NCBI GenBank assembly: GCA_046351235.1
Contig: JAXLYV010000011.1
Coordinates: 62,001-126,000 of the forward strand
From: JBBSAT01 sp046351235
GTDB taxonomy: Bacteria; Myxococcota_A; Polyangia; Polyangiales; Sandaracinaceae
Length of the DNA: 64,000 bases
Direction: 5' to 3'
Shown here: one piece after another, positions 47,186 to 56,830 of the stretch
Layout of the letters: each line of letters opens with the position of its first letter
Numbering within the stretch: the stretch's first letter is position 1
Position numbers and translations under genes: made by a program
Notes under the pieces: model-generated
What the model was told of the DNA's origin: nothing
Databases searched by the model: none
What the model saw: the letters and a program-made list of their open reading frames with translations, nothing else

Positions 47186-47965
47186 TCACATCGTCAGCCA
47201 GACGTAGCCGTGGTCGAGCTCGACGTCGTGCGCCTGCGACTGCCCGTGCGTGATGACGGACAGCGTCTGGTGCCGCTCGGAGGCCATCGAGAGCGCGCCC
47301 GTCGCCTGCTGCTGGCCGAGCTCGGAGACGGTGCGGCCGCCGATCGACACGATGCGATCGCCCGCCGTGAGGCCCGCGCGCCCGGCGGGCGAGTGCGGCT
47401 CGACCGAGACGATCATGAGCTCGCCCCCGCGCACCTCGAAGGCGCTGATGCCGATGCCGCGGTGCGCATGGGGCTCGTCGAGGCGGATCGTCAGGTACGA
47501 CTCGCCCTCGAGCAGGATGCGCGCCTCGACGCCGGGGAGCGCATTCCCCGGGCGCCCGTGGCCGCGGTAGATGCCGATCGGATCGGCGCCGACGGCGTCG
47601 CGATCCCACACCTCGAGCCGGAACGACGCGCTCGGCGGGATCTCGATGTTCCGCGGGAGCGTCTGGTTCCACGCAGGCGCCGTGGTGTCGTCCTGCGTCG
47701 ACGACTCGAAGACGAGCGTCTCGTCGCGATAGACGCGCACGAAGGGATCGGGCGGGCCCGCCCCGTCGTCCCAGTCGGAGTTGCCTCGATTGCGCGTCGG
47801 CACCTGCGCGCTGACGATCGTCATCCAATAGACGTTCGACGGCTCGCCCGGACCTCCGGCGGTCGTGTGGACCTCCGAGAGTGAAGTCGAGCGGCGCGGA
47901 TACGCGCAGGACGGAACCACCAGCGCGAGCGCCAGCAGCAAGCTGAGGATCCCCGACCGCAACAT
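47186..47965 (-). CDS. Lipoprotein with a C2-like domain and a PDZ domain
   Basis: The 259-residue protein has a lipobox (ALALVVPSCAY, Cys20). Residues ~48-150 look like a C2 sandwich: MTIVSAQVPTRN, DPFVRVYRDETLVFESS, APAWNQTLPRNIEI, FRLEVWDRDAVGADPIG, with Asp residues placed as in calcium-binding loops. Residues ~175-250 are a PDZ domain (LMIVSVEPHSPAGRAGLTAGDRIVSIGG in two pieces). C2 plus PDZ on one bacterial lipoprotein is uncommon; together they suggest calcium or lipid contact plus peptide-end binding in the envelope. The C-terminus (YVWLTM) lies four bases before the following gene region. Confidence 0.72.
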   Translation of the reverse strand: MLRSGILSLLLALALVVPSCAYPRRSTSLSEVHTTAGGPGEPSNVYWMTIVSAQVPTRNRGNSDWDDGAGPPDPFVRVYRDETLVFESSTQDDTTAPAWNQTLPRNIEIPPSASFRLEVWDRDAVGADPIGIYRGHGRPGNALPGVEARILLEGESYLTIRLDEPHAHRGIGISAFEVRGGELMIVSVEPHSPAGRAGLTAGDRIVSIGGRTVSELGQQQATGALSMASERHQTLSVITHGQSQAHDVELDHGYVWLTM

Positions 47966-48027
47966 GAGCGCGAGCTTAGGCCATGGGTGGTGGCCGCGCC
48001 AAAACGCGACCGGCCCACGGGTGGAGG

Positions 48028-48450
48028 TCAGCGCTTCGACTCGGCCTTCGCGTCGAGGCGCGCGCGCGCCCAGTCGATGCGGCGGCGGAGCTCCTCGTAG
48101 TCGCGGCCCTCGTACTCCTGGCCGAAGCCCGCGAGGTCGGCCTCGGCACGCTCGAGATCGCCCTTCGCAGCGCTCTCGTCGATGTCCTTGGGCGCGAGGA
48201 ACGCGTCCGTGAGCATCAGCACCTTGTCGGAGCCCGCCTCGACGAAGCCGGCGCTGACCGCCGCCACGTGCACCTGGCCCGACGCGCGGTAGCGGAGCAC
48301 GCCCGGCTTGAGCGCGGCGAGGAGCGGAAGGTGGCCCGGCAGCACGCCGAACTCACCGTTCACGCTCGGCGCCTGGACGCTGTCCGCCGACGTGTTGAGC
48401 GCGAGCCCGAGCGGCGTCGCGACCTCGAGAGTGAGCGTGGTGTCGGCCAT
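48028..48450 (-). CDS. atpC: F1F0 ATP synthase subunit epsilon
   Basis: The 140-residue protein has the beta-sandwich half (TLTLEVATPLGLAL, GEFGVLPGHLPLLAALKPGVLRY, VSAGFVEAGSDKVLMLTD) and a two-helix C-terminal arm (DLERAEADLAG, DYEELRRRIDWARARL) of AtpC. It links the gamma shaft to F1 and tempers ATP hydrolysis. It starts 10 bp after the atpD stop. No other ATP synthase subunit follows. Confidence 0.95.
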   Translation of the reverse strand: MADTTLTLEVATPLGLALNTSADSVQAPSVNGEFGVLPGHLPLLAALKPGVLRYRASGQVHVAAVSAGFVEAGSDKVLMLTDAFLAPKDIDESAAKGDLERAEADLAGFGQEYEGRDYEELRRRIDWARARLDAKAESKR

Positions 48451-48460
48451 CGCCGTCTCC

Positions 48461-49897
<1,437 letters not shown>

Positions 49898-50006
49898 GCT
49901 TCTGTCCGATGTCTTTCGCGGGGGCCGTCGTGAGGACGGGGCGCTTCGGGTCGCCGGGACCGCGCGAGCGAATTCGCGCTGTTTTCCGGCCCTCGAAAGC
50001 GCGGCG

Positions 50007-50035
50007 CGTGTAGCACGCACCCCTGTACGGGTCAA
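50007..50035 (-). promoter_or_regulatory. Candidate promoter for atpDC
   Basis: On the minus strand: TTGACC (50035-50030), a 17-bp spacer, then TACACG (50012-50007), 110 bases before the atpD start. The -35 box overlaps the stop codon of the upstream gene, so atpDC likely has its own promoter. Confidence 0.5.
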
Positions 50036-51837
50036 CGCCGCGCGCGCGAGGGGCGGCGCCGGGCCACGCCCAGCGCCGAGATCACGAAGGCGCCGACCAG
50101 GGCCGCGAGCGGCGAGGAGCGGCCCGCGCCGGCGCGACAGGCGCAGGTCCCGCCGCCCGGGCTGCCAGTGCCGCCGTCCGGCCCTGCATCCGCGCCGGCA
50201 TCGGGGAACGTCGCCGGGTCCGGGACGATCTGGAAGGACGCCCCGACCGGGAACGTCTCCACGCGGCCGTCCGAGGCGCGCACGCGCCAGTACCAGGGCC
50301 CTTCGTGCAGGGCCGAAGGATCGGGCGTGTAGATCGTGATCCCGGTCGGGCTGCCCATCACCGCGTCGGCGTGCTGCAGATCGACCGAATCGAAGGCCGG
50401 GGAGGAGTCGAGCTCGAAGCGGTACGAGATCGGATCGCCATCCAGATCGGACGCGTTTCCGATCGAGAGGCGGAGGCCGTCGAGCAGCACGGGCGCGTCC
50501 ATCACCGGGAAGAGCAGCGTGGGGTCGGTGGGCGCGTGGTCGTCGAGGACGACCATCGACCACCGCTGGCTGTCCTGCGCGCCGTCCCCATCGGCGACGT
50601 CGATCGCGATCGATCGCATCGTGCCCGCTGCCGTCACCTCGGCCTCGCCCGGCGTCCAGTCGAAGACGCCCGCGCTCGTGACCACGGCGGTGGCCGGGCC
50701 CGTGCGCAGGTCGAAGGCGAGCGGATCGTGCACGCCGCCCGGATCGCGCACGTCGAGCGCATAGCGCACGTGCAGGCCGATCGCGGCGAGGCTCGGGGGC
50801 CGCGACACGATCGCCGGAGGCTCGTTCGAGACCGCGATCGCGCGCGATCGCCGGGTCGTGCGCACGCCATCGGACGCCTCGACCGCGACGACGAACGAGC
50901 TCGGGCCGTCGGTCGTGCCGGCGGGGACGTCGATCGCAGCCTCGTTCGGGTGCTCACCGTAGGTGCCGTCGCCGTCCAGGTCCCAGGAGAAGGTCGTGCT
51001 GTCTCCCTCGTCGTCGGTCACGGACACCTCGACGTGGAGCGCCGCGCCTTCTTCGGCCGTGAAGGGAGCGGCGAAGCGGACGCGTGGCGCGCCCGGCGCC
51101 GAGGCCGTGCCTTCGGAGGAGGCGACGAAGTTCCGCAGCGCTGCGTTGTAGGCCCCGTCCGCGCCGCTCGTCTCCATGAGCCACTGGGCGTCCACGTTGA
51201 CGATGCCGGCGACGAACGCGATCTGCCCGGAGCCGAGCGAGCGCAAGCTCCACTGCGCACCGGCCGGCAACAGCCGCGCAGACACGATCACCGTCGTGTC
51301 GTCGCGCAGGCCGGAGAGCGCCTCGGAGGCCTGCTGCGCGTAGTCGGTCGGCACGATGCCTCGGATGTCGACGACGCCGGTCGTCAAGCTCGTCTCCAGA
51401 TCGACGACCTCGGCCGGCGCGCCCGTGAAGGCGTTTCCGCGCGTGCCGCCGAGGAAGTCGACGAGCATCGTGTCCCCGTGGCTGATCGAGCCCGCGCCCG
51501 TGACGAAGACGCTGCCGCCATCGGCGACGAAGCCCTCGAGATTCGAGAACACCAAGGAGTCCGTGTGGTGCGCGCCCGTGCCGTCGTTGGTGGCGCTCCA
51601 GACGACGCAGTCGAAGCCGGAGAGATCGGCCTCGAGGGTGTCGTTCAGGCCGTTCACGAAGTCGTCGTCGACGCGCGTCACGTCGTGACCGTCGCCCCGC
51701 AGCACGGACTCGATGGCCGCGTCGGAGTGACCGTCCGAGACGAAGAGCACGCGCGCGGCGCTGGCGCGGCTCGGAAGGATGGCCGAGAGCGCGAGCGCGG
51801 AGAAGACGGCGAGACCGGCCGGGCGAACGCAAGACAT
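50032..51837 (-). CDS. Exported multi-domain protein with C-terminal MYXO-CTERM-like sorting signal
   Basis: The ATG at 51837 gives 601 residues with a signal peptide (AVFSALALSAILPSRASA). An N-terminal alpha/beta part (ARVLFVSDGHSDAAIESVL, FDCVVWSATNDG) resembles a glutamine-amidotransferase-like or ThuA-like fold. Immunoglobulin-like domains follow (VSVTDDEGDSTTFSWDLDGDG, a PKD-type repeat, and EGPWYWRVRASDG, fibronectin-like). The tail has a DAG/DGG linker, CACRAG, one membrane helix (LAALVGAFVISALGV) and ARRRPSRARR, the layout of MYXO-CTERM proteins processed and lipid-anchored at the cell surface. Function unknown; probably adhesion or matrix. Confidence 0.83.
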   Translation of the reverse strand: MSCVRPAGLAVFSALALSAILPSRASAARVLFVSDGHSDAAIESVLRGDGHDVTRVDDDFVNGLNDTLEADLSGFDCVVWSATNDGTGAHHTDSLVFSNLEGFVADGGSVFVTGAGSISHGDTMLVDFLGGTRGNAFTGAPAEVVDLETSLTTGVVDIRGIVPTDYAQQASEALSGLRDDTTVIVSARLLPAGAQWSLRSLGSGQIAFVAGIVNVDAQWLMETSGADGAYNAALRNFVASSEGTASAPGAPRVRFAAPFTAEEGAALHVEVSVTDDEGDSTTFSWDLDGDGTYGEHPNEAAIDVPAGTTDGPSSFVVAVEASDGVRTTRRSRAIAVSNEPPAIVSRPPSLAAIGLHVRYALDVRDPGGVHDPLAFDLRTGPATAVVTSAGVFDWTPGEAEVTAAGTMRSIAIDVADGDGAQDSQRWSMVVLDDHAPTDPTLLFPVMDAPVLLDGLRLSIGNASDLDGDPISYRFELDSSPAFDSVDLQHADAVMGSPTGITIYTPDPSALHEGPWYWRVRASDGRVETFPVGASFQIVPDPATFPDAGADAGPDGGTGSPGGGTCACRAGAGRSSPLAALVGAFVISALGVARRRPSRARR

Positions 51838-51908
51838 CGCGTGGACGAGTATGGCGGCGCGCCGGGGATGGCGCCCGCCCGAGGAGCGCGGCATAAGGCG
51901 GAGGCTGC

Positions 51909-52673
51909 ATGGACCTCTCCGAGAGCCCGCTCGAAGGCGCACGCCGCCATCCCTGGGAGCGAACGCGGAGCGCGTTCTTCGTCGATCGGCTCGCGTCGCG
52001 GCTCGCGCGGGGCGGGCGCGTGCTGGATCTCGGGGCCGGCGACGCGTTCTTCGCGAGCGAGCTCGCGGCGCGCTGCCCGGAGGCGCGCGTGACGTGCGCC
52101 GATCTCGGCTACGACGAGGCCGTCGTCGGGCGCCTCTCGCGCCTGTACCCGCGCCTGCGCTTCGTGCGCGAGGTGCCCGCCGAGACCTTCGACGTGGTGA
52201 TCGCCCTCGACGTGGCCGAGCACGTGGAGGACGATCGCGGCTTCGTGCGCACGATCGCCGAGAGCTGGCTGCCGATCGGAGGGCACCTCTTGTTCAGCGT
52301 GCCGGCCTACGGCTGGCTCTGGTCGAGCCACGACGTGGCGCTCCGCCACCACCGACGCTACGCGCACCACGAGGCCGAGGCGCTCCTGCGGCGCTCGGGC
52401 TTCGACGTCGAGACGGGCGGAGGCCTGTTCGGATCGCTCGTGGCGCCGCGCGCGGCGGCGGTCGCCGTGGAGAAGCTCGGGCAGCGGCTCGGGCGCCGTG
52501 CGGAGACGAAGGCGGCGAGCGAGGGCGCGATCGCGTGGGACCGCCCGGCGTGGATCACCTCGACCGTGATGGGCGCGCTCGCGCTCGACGCGCGGCTGTC
52601 CTTGCGGGCCGCGCGCGTGGGGCTGGGCCTGCCGGGCCTCTCGTACTGGGCGCTCGCGCGGAGGATCCGATGA
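51909..52673 (+). CDS. Class I SAM-dependent methyltransferase
   Basis: The 254-residue cytoplasmic protein has the methyltransferase motif I VLDLGAGDAFFASEL, an acidic strand TCADLGYDEAVV and motif IV FDVVIALDVAEHVEDD, then GHLLFSVPAYGWLW. After the core comes a lineage-specific C-terminal part. Such enzymes next to a GT2 often modify quinone-like or polyisoprenyl-linked sugars, but the substrate is open. The stop overlaps the glycosyltransferase start (ATGA). Confidence 0.88.
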   Translation: MDLSESPLEGARRHPWERTRSAFFVDRLASRLARGGRVLDLGAGDAFFASELAARCPEARVTCADLGYDEAVVGRLSRLYPRLRFVREVPAETFDVVIALDVAEHVEDDRGFVRTIAESWLPIGGHLLFSVPAYGWLWSSHDVALRHHRRYAHHEAEALLRRSGFDVETGGGLFGSLVAPRAAAVAVEKLGQRLGRRAETKAASEGAIAWDRPAWITSTVMGALALDARLSLRAARVGLGLPGLSYWALARRIR

Positions 52674-53425
52674 CGGGCGGAGCTCCGATCACGCGCGGGC
52701 TGGTACTGCCTTGCTACAACGAAGAGAAGCGCCTGCCGCTCGAGGCGCTGCGCGAGCTGCGCCGCCTCCGGCCCGACGTGCACCTGTTCTTGGTCGACGA
52801 CGGCTCGACCGACGGCACGTTCGCGCTCTTCGAGAGGGCCGTGGCCGAGCTCGGCGCGGCGAACGTCACCGCGCATCGCCTGGCGAAGAACTCGGGCAAG
52901 GCCGAGGCGGTGCGGCTGGGGATGCGCGCGTGCATCGCGCGCGGCGCGGTGCAGATCGGCTACGCGGACGCGGACTTCGCGACGCCGCCGCGCGAGATCC
53001 TGCGCCTGCTCTCGGTGCTCGAAGAAGGCACGCACCAGGTCGTGCTCGGCTCGCGCGTGCTGCGCCTCGGCACCGAGATCCAGCGCTCGCCGGTGCGGCA
53101 CGTGCTCGGCCGCGTGTTCGCGACGCTCGCGTCGAAGGCGATCGATGCGAACGTGTACGACACGCAGTGCGGCGCGAAGTGGTTCCGCACGAGCCCCGCG
53201 CTCGAGCTCGCGCTCTCGCGCCCGTTCGGCTCGCGCTGGGTCTTCGACGTGGAGCTTCTGGCGCGCCTGCTCGGGCGCCTCGGCGACGAGCCGCACCTCA
53301 CGGACAAGGACTTCCTCGAGGTGCCGGTGCACGCGTGGCGCGACGTGTCGGGGAGCAAGCTGCGCTTCCCGAGCATGGCGGGCAGCCTCGGCGAGCTCGC
53401 GCGCCTGTACGTGAAGCGGCGGTGA
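52670..53425 (+). CDS. Family 2 glycosyltransferase, dolichyl-phosphate-glucose synthase-like
   Basis: The 251-residue protein has a GT-A fold: LVLPCYNEEKRLPLEAL, VDDGSTDGTFALFE (nucleotide site), KNSGKAEAVRLGM and the metal motif IGYADADFATP (DAD). FRTSPALELALSRPFGSRWVFDVELLARLL and the VPVHAWRDVSGSKLR stretch match the DPM/Alg5 group, which loads glucose or mannose onto a polyprenyl phosphate at the membrane. No membrane helix is seen. It is paired with a methyltransferase gene and followed 7 bp later by a helicase gene. Confidence 0.87.
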   Translation: MTGGAPITRGLVLPCYNEEKRLPLEALRELRRLRPDVHLFLVDDGSTDGTFALFERAVAELGAANVTAHRLAKNSGKAEAVRLGMRACIARGAVQIGYADADFATPPREILRLLSVLEEGTHQVVLGSRVLRLGTEIQRSPVRHVLGRVFATLASKAIDANVYDTQCGAKWFRTSPALELALSRPFGSRWVFDVELLARLLGRLGDEPHLTDKDFLEVPVHAWRDVSGSKLRFPSMAGSLGELARLYVKRR

Positions 53426-53432
53426 TCCGGCG

Positions 53433-55406
53433 ATGAGGGCGGCGCGCGACGTGCTCGGCGCGGACGGGCCGCTCGCGCGGAGCCGCGCCGGACACGAGCT
53501 GCGCGAGGGACAGCTCGAGATGGCCGCGCTCGTCGAGGACTCGCTCGCGCACGACGGCGTGGCGCTGATCGAGGCCGGCACCGGCACCGGCAAGACGTTC
53601 GCCTACCTCGTGCCGGCGATCCTCTCGGGCAAGAAGGTCGTCGTCTCGACGGGGACCAAGACGCTGCAGGATCAGATCGCCGAGCGCGACGTGCCGCAGC
53701 TCGCGCGCGCGCTGGGCGAGGACGTCTCGATCGCGGTGCTGAAGGGCCTGCCGAGCTACCTGTGCCGGCGCCGCCACGCCGAGCTCGTGCGCAGCGCCGA
53801 GTCGGTGACCGATCGCGCGATCGCGCGCGCGCTGCCGCTCTTCGAGAAGCTGATCGAGACGAGCCGCACCGGCGAGCTGCGCGAGCTCGCCGAGCTGGCC
53901 GAGGATCACCCGGCCGTGCTCGCGACCCAGAGCAGCAGCGACACGCGCATCGGCCCGCGCTGCGCCTACCACGACGAGTGCTTCGTCACGCGCGCGCGGC
54001 GGCGCGCCGAGGACGCGCGCATCGTGGTCGTGAACCACCACCTCTTCTTCGCCGATCTGGCGCTGCGCGCCGAGGCCAAGGCCAGCGCCGGGCGCGTCGT
54101 GGCGAGCGTGCTCCCCGACTACGAGGCCGTGATCTTCGACGAGGCGCACCAGATCGAGGACGTGTGCGCGCAGTTCTTCGGCGTCTCGCTCTCGCTCGCG
54201 CGCCTGGAGGCGCTCGTGCGCGACGCCGAGCGGGCGCTCGATGCGGCGGGCGCCTTCGACACCGCCGCCGAGCGCGCCGTCGCCACCCTCCACGTACGCG
54301 CGGCGGACTTCTTCGATCTCTTGCCGCGGAGCGCCTTCGAGACGCGCCAGCCGATCGGCGCCGATCTCGGATCGCCCGCCGCCAAGGACGCGCTCTACGC
54401 GCTCGATGCCGCCGTGGAGGCGCTCTCCGAGCTCTGTCGCGGCCTGGTGCACGAGGGCGAAGCGATCGCGCAGCTCGCGCGGCGTGGCGATCGGGTACGC
54501 ACGGCGATCGGCGCGATCGACGACCTCGGCAGCGGCACGCGCGTCGGCTGGGTCGGCCGCGAAGGGCGCAGCGTGACGCTCGGCGCGACGCCGGTGGACG
54601 TGTCGTCGATCTTCCGGCGCGAGGTGCTCGGCGAGCGGCGCGCGGTGGTGCTGACGAGCGCGACGCTGACGACCGGCGGCCACTTCGGGTTCGTGCGCTC
54701 GCGGCTCGGGATCGACTTCGAGGTGGACGAGGCCGTCGTGCCTTCGCCCTTCGACTGGACCACGCAGGCGCTGCTCTATCTGCCCGAGATGCCCGAGCGT
54801 CGCAGCCCCGAGTTCGCGCGCGCCGCGAAGGACGAGACGCTCGCGCTCGTGCGGGCGAGCGGCGGCGGCGCGTTGGTGCTCTGCACGTCGAAGGCCTCGA
54901 TGCAGGAGCTCTCTCGCGCGCTCTCGGGGCCGCTCCGGGCGATGGGCCTCCCGGTGCGGACGCAGGGCGATGCGCCGCGGAGCGCGCTCCTCGACTGGCT
55001 CCGCGCCGCCGAGCACGGCGTGCTCTTCGCCACGCAGAGCTTCTGGGAGGGCGTCGACGTGCCGGGATCGGCGCTGCGTCTGGTGGTGGTCGATCGACTG
55101 CCCTTCGACGTGCCGAGCGATCCGCTCGTCGAGGCGCGCACGCGCAAGCTCGCGGCCGAGGGGCAGGACGCGTTCATGGAGTACCTCGTGCCGTCGGCCG
55201 CGCTCGCGCTCAAGCAGGGCTTCGGGCGGCTCGTGCGCTCGCGGAGCGATCGCGGCGTCGTGGCGATCCTCGACAGCCGGATCGTGGAGCGAGGCTACGG
55301 CCAGCGCTTCCTCGAGAGCCTCCCGCCCGTGCCGCGCACGCGCGCGCGCGCCGACGTGGAGCGCTTCTTCGCCGACCCGGCGGCGGTGGGGACCGTCACG
55401 ACGTAA
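53433..55406 (+). CDS. DinG/YoaA-type ATP-dependent DNA helicase
   Basis: The 657-residue protein has superfamily 2 helicase motifs: Walker A EAGTGTGKT (Lys54), Ia STGTKTLQDQI, DEAH (IFDEAHQIED), and in domain 2 LVLCTSKASM, FATQSFWEGVDVPG and QGFGRLVRSRSD (VI). The Fe-S domain shows Cys111 (SYLCRRR), Cys177 and Cys183 (GPRCAYHDEC); the usual fourth cysteine position reads Arg172. DinG-like enzymes unwind 5'-to-3' at R-loops or damaged forks. The ATG at 53433 comes just after the GT2 gene, so the three genes may be one transcript. Confidence 0.9.
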   Translation: MRAARDVLGADGPLARSRAGHELREGQLEMAALVEDSLAHDGVALIEAGTGTGKTFAYLVPAILSGKKVVVSTGTKTLQDQIAERDVPQLARALGEDVSIAVLKGLPSYLCRRRHAELVRSAESVTDRAIARALPLFEKLIETSRTGELRELAELAEDHPAVLATQSSSDTRIGPRCAYHDECFVTRARRRAEDARIVVVNHHLFFADLALRAEAKASAGRVVASVLPDYEAVIFDEAHQIEDVCAQFFGVSLSLARLEALVRDAERALDAAGAFDTAAERAVATLHVRAADFFDLLPRSAFETRQPIGADLGSPAAKDALYALDAAVEALSELCRGLVHEGEAIAQLARRGDRVRTAIGAIDDLGSGTRVGWVGREGRSVTLGATPVDVSSIFRREVLGERRAVVLTSATLTTGGHFGFVRSRLGIDFEVDEAVVPSPFDWTTQALLYLPEMPERRSPEFARAAKDETLALVRASGGGALVLCTSKASMQELSRALSGPLRAMGLPVRTQGDAPRSALLDWLRAAEHGVLFATQSFWEGVDVPGSALRLVVVDRLPFDVPSDPLVEARTRKLAAEGQDAFMEYLVPSAALALKQGFGRLVRSRSDRGVVAILDSRIVERGYGQRFLESLPPVPRTRARADVERFFADPAAVGTVTT

Positions 55407-55415
55407 GGTTCGGTG

Positions 55416-55706
55416 ATGCGGCGCTCGGCCTTCGTCCTCTCCTTCGCGATCCTGGGCTGCGCCTCGCCGCCGCCGCTCTCCTGCTCGCAGCCCGTCGACA
55501 TGGCGGGGCGCCGGATCGCGCTCTGCACCGATCCCAGCGCGACGCCCGTCTGCGACGACCCGGGCGCGACCGCGCACTACGAGACGCAGATCGGCGGCGG
55601 GCACATGCTCGTGGACGGGACGATCGCCGGCTGCGACTCGTCCGGCCAGGTGGTGTGCGCCGACCGGAGCGAGTCCCCGTACTGCCTTGCGGTCCCGCCT
55701 TCCTGA
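55416..55706 (+). CDS. Small cysteine-rich lipoprotein
   Basis: The 96-residue product (ATG at 55416; a GTG just before is unlikely) has a short signal and lipobox (VLSFAILGCAS) and then a small domain with six further cysteines (LSCSQ, ALCTD, VCDDP, GCDSS, VCADR, YCLAV) that likely form disulphides. It begins 9 bp after the helicase stop. No family is recognised. Confidence 0.65.
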   Translation: MRRSAFVLSFAILGCASPPPLSCSQPVDMAGRRIALCTDPSATPVCDDPGATAHYETQIGGGHMLVDGTIAGCDSSGQVVCADRSESPYCLAVPPS

Positions 55707-55712
55707 GCCGCG

Positions 55713-55901
55713 TCAGGGAGCGGTGGTGGCGGAGGGCGGTGGCGCCTCGCCGAAGAGCGATGCCGCGCAGCTGCCGGTCGAGTCGCTCGTGAGATGGCTC
55801 GCGATCCACAAGCCGGCGACGGTCGCGACCGCGAGGCTCAGGAAGAGGCGGAAGAGGAAGCGCCCGTCCCGCTGGATCGCGTGGTCTTCGAGGTCGGCCA
55901 T
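55713..55901 (-). CDS. Small single-span membrane protein
   Basis: The 62-residue product has a charged start (MADLEDHAIQRDGRFLFR), one membrane helix (LFLSLAVATVAGLWIASHL) and a short Pro/Ala-rich tail. It is divergent from the ferredoxin gene (86 bp) and convergent with the lipoprotein gene. The pattern is that of a real but uncharacterised membrane peptide. Confidence 0.5.
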   Translation of the reverse strand: MADLEDHAIQRDGRFLFRLFLSLAVATVAGLWIASHLTSDSTGSCAASLFGEAPPPSATTAP

Positions 55902-55986
55902 CGTGCTCGTCGATCATGGCCGCGCCGGCCGGGCGCGCGCAATCCGCGAGTTGACGCCACGCGAGGGGCGCGTATATCCGCCGCGC

Positions 55987-56283
55987 ATGGCGAAGGTCCG
56001 CTTTCTCCCGTCCGGCTACTCCTGCGACGTCAAGGTGGGCGCTTCGCTCGTCGACGTCTGCGACGAGCACCCCGAGTCCGAGGTCCCCTTCTCGTGTCGC
56101 TCGGCGAGCTGCGGCACCTGCCGCGTGCGCGTGAAGGAGGGCGGCAACCTCCTCAGCAAGGCGCAGGACGACGAGCTCGACGTGCTCGAGGTCTTCGGCG
56201 ACGGCAAGGACGTGCGCCTCTGCTGCCAGATCCAGCTCAAGGAAGAGGGCAACCTCGTCCTCGAGGTCGTCGAGCCGGAGTAG
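55987..56283 (+). CDS. [2Fe-2S] ferredoxin
   Basis: The 98-residue protein has the plant/adrenodoxin-like ferredoxin pattern: Cys37, Cys42 and Cys45 (SCRSASCGTC, a Cx4Cx2C loop) and a distal Cys79 (RLCCQ). Beta-grasp strands RFLPSGYSCDVKV and GASLVDVCDE precede it. It transfers electrons to oxygenases or reductases. The partner is not encoded nearby, though the 2OG oxygenase does not need one. It stands alone between the membrane peptide and TerB. Confidence 0.92.
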   Translation: MAKVRFLPSGYSCDVKVGASLVDVCDEHPESEVPFSCRSASCGTCRVRVKEGGNLLSKAQDDELDVLEVFGDGKDVRLCCQIQLKEEGNLVLEVVEPE

Positions 56284-56304
56284 TCGGCAAGGAGTGCTCG
56301 CCCC

Positions 56305-56353
56305 GGAGGGCCCGGACGGGAGCGGGCGTAGCGCGCGGACGGGAGGGCCCGGA
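56305..56353. repeat. Short direct repeats in a GC-rich spacer
   Basis: GGAGGGCCCGGA occurs at 56305-56316 and 56342-56353, and GGACGGGAG occurs twice between them. The whole 197-bp spacer (56284-56480) is strongly G-rich on this strand, with mirrored CCCGG/GGGCC words and a GGCTCGCCC inverse of GGGCGAGCC. No gene is seen in it. Confidence 0.4.
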
Positions 56354-56480
56354 GTGGGCGAGCCGATCAGTGATCCGCCGAGGGGGCTCGCCCGGACGGC
56401 CCGCACGAGAGGGGGGCCCGAGCTCGGCAGCGCTCTCCCGACGTGACGGGCTGGGTCTCGCCGAGTATCCTCGCGGCACC

Positions 56481-56810
56481 ATGAAGCTCGCCAAGCTCCC
56501 GAAGGAAGAGCGCCTCCAGCTGATGAAGTTCGTCTGCTCGTTCGCCTGGGCCGATCTCGAGATCGCCGACCAGGAGCGACGCTGGGTGCACAAGCTCGTC
56601 CAGCGCCTCGGGCTCGATGCCGACGAGGCCAAGCAGGTCGAGCGCTGGCTCGAGCTTCCGCCGCGCGCCGAAGAGGTCGATCCGGCCCAGGTGCCGCACG
56701 CGCACCGCTCGATCTTCCTCAACGCCGCCCGCGAGATCATCGCCGCCGACGGCACGATCTCCGACGAAGAGCGCGAGAACCTCGCGCTGCTCGAGCAGCT
56801 GCTCACCTGA
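56481..56810 (+). CDS. TerB-family protein
   Basis: The 109-residue protein is a compact all-helical domain of the tellurite-resistance TerB family: LMKFVCSFAWADLEIADQERRWVHKL in two halves and the conserved IIAADGTISDEERENLALLEQLL, where acidic residues in the A-D-G and E-E-R pieces can bind metal. TerB domains sense or carry metal in stress-response complexes. A lone TerB gene is common in myxobacteria. It is followed 20 bp later by the Lon-like gene. Confidence 0.85.
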   Translation: MKLAKLPKEERLQLMKFVCSFAWADLEIADQERRWVHKLVQRLGLDADEAKQVERWLELPPRAEEVDPAQVPHAHRSIFLNAAREIIAADGTISDEERENLALLEQLLT

Positions 56811-56830
56811 GCGGCGCCCGCCGCACGCCG

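Noticed and set aside
56305..56353. CRISPR array from the repeated words in the GC-rich spacer
   Set aside because: Only two imperfect 12-base copies, no regular spacers and no cas genes.
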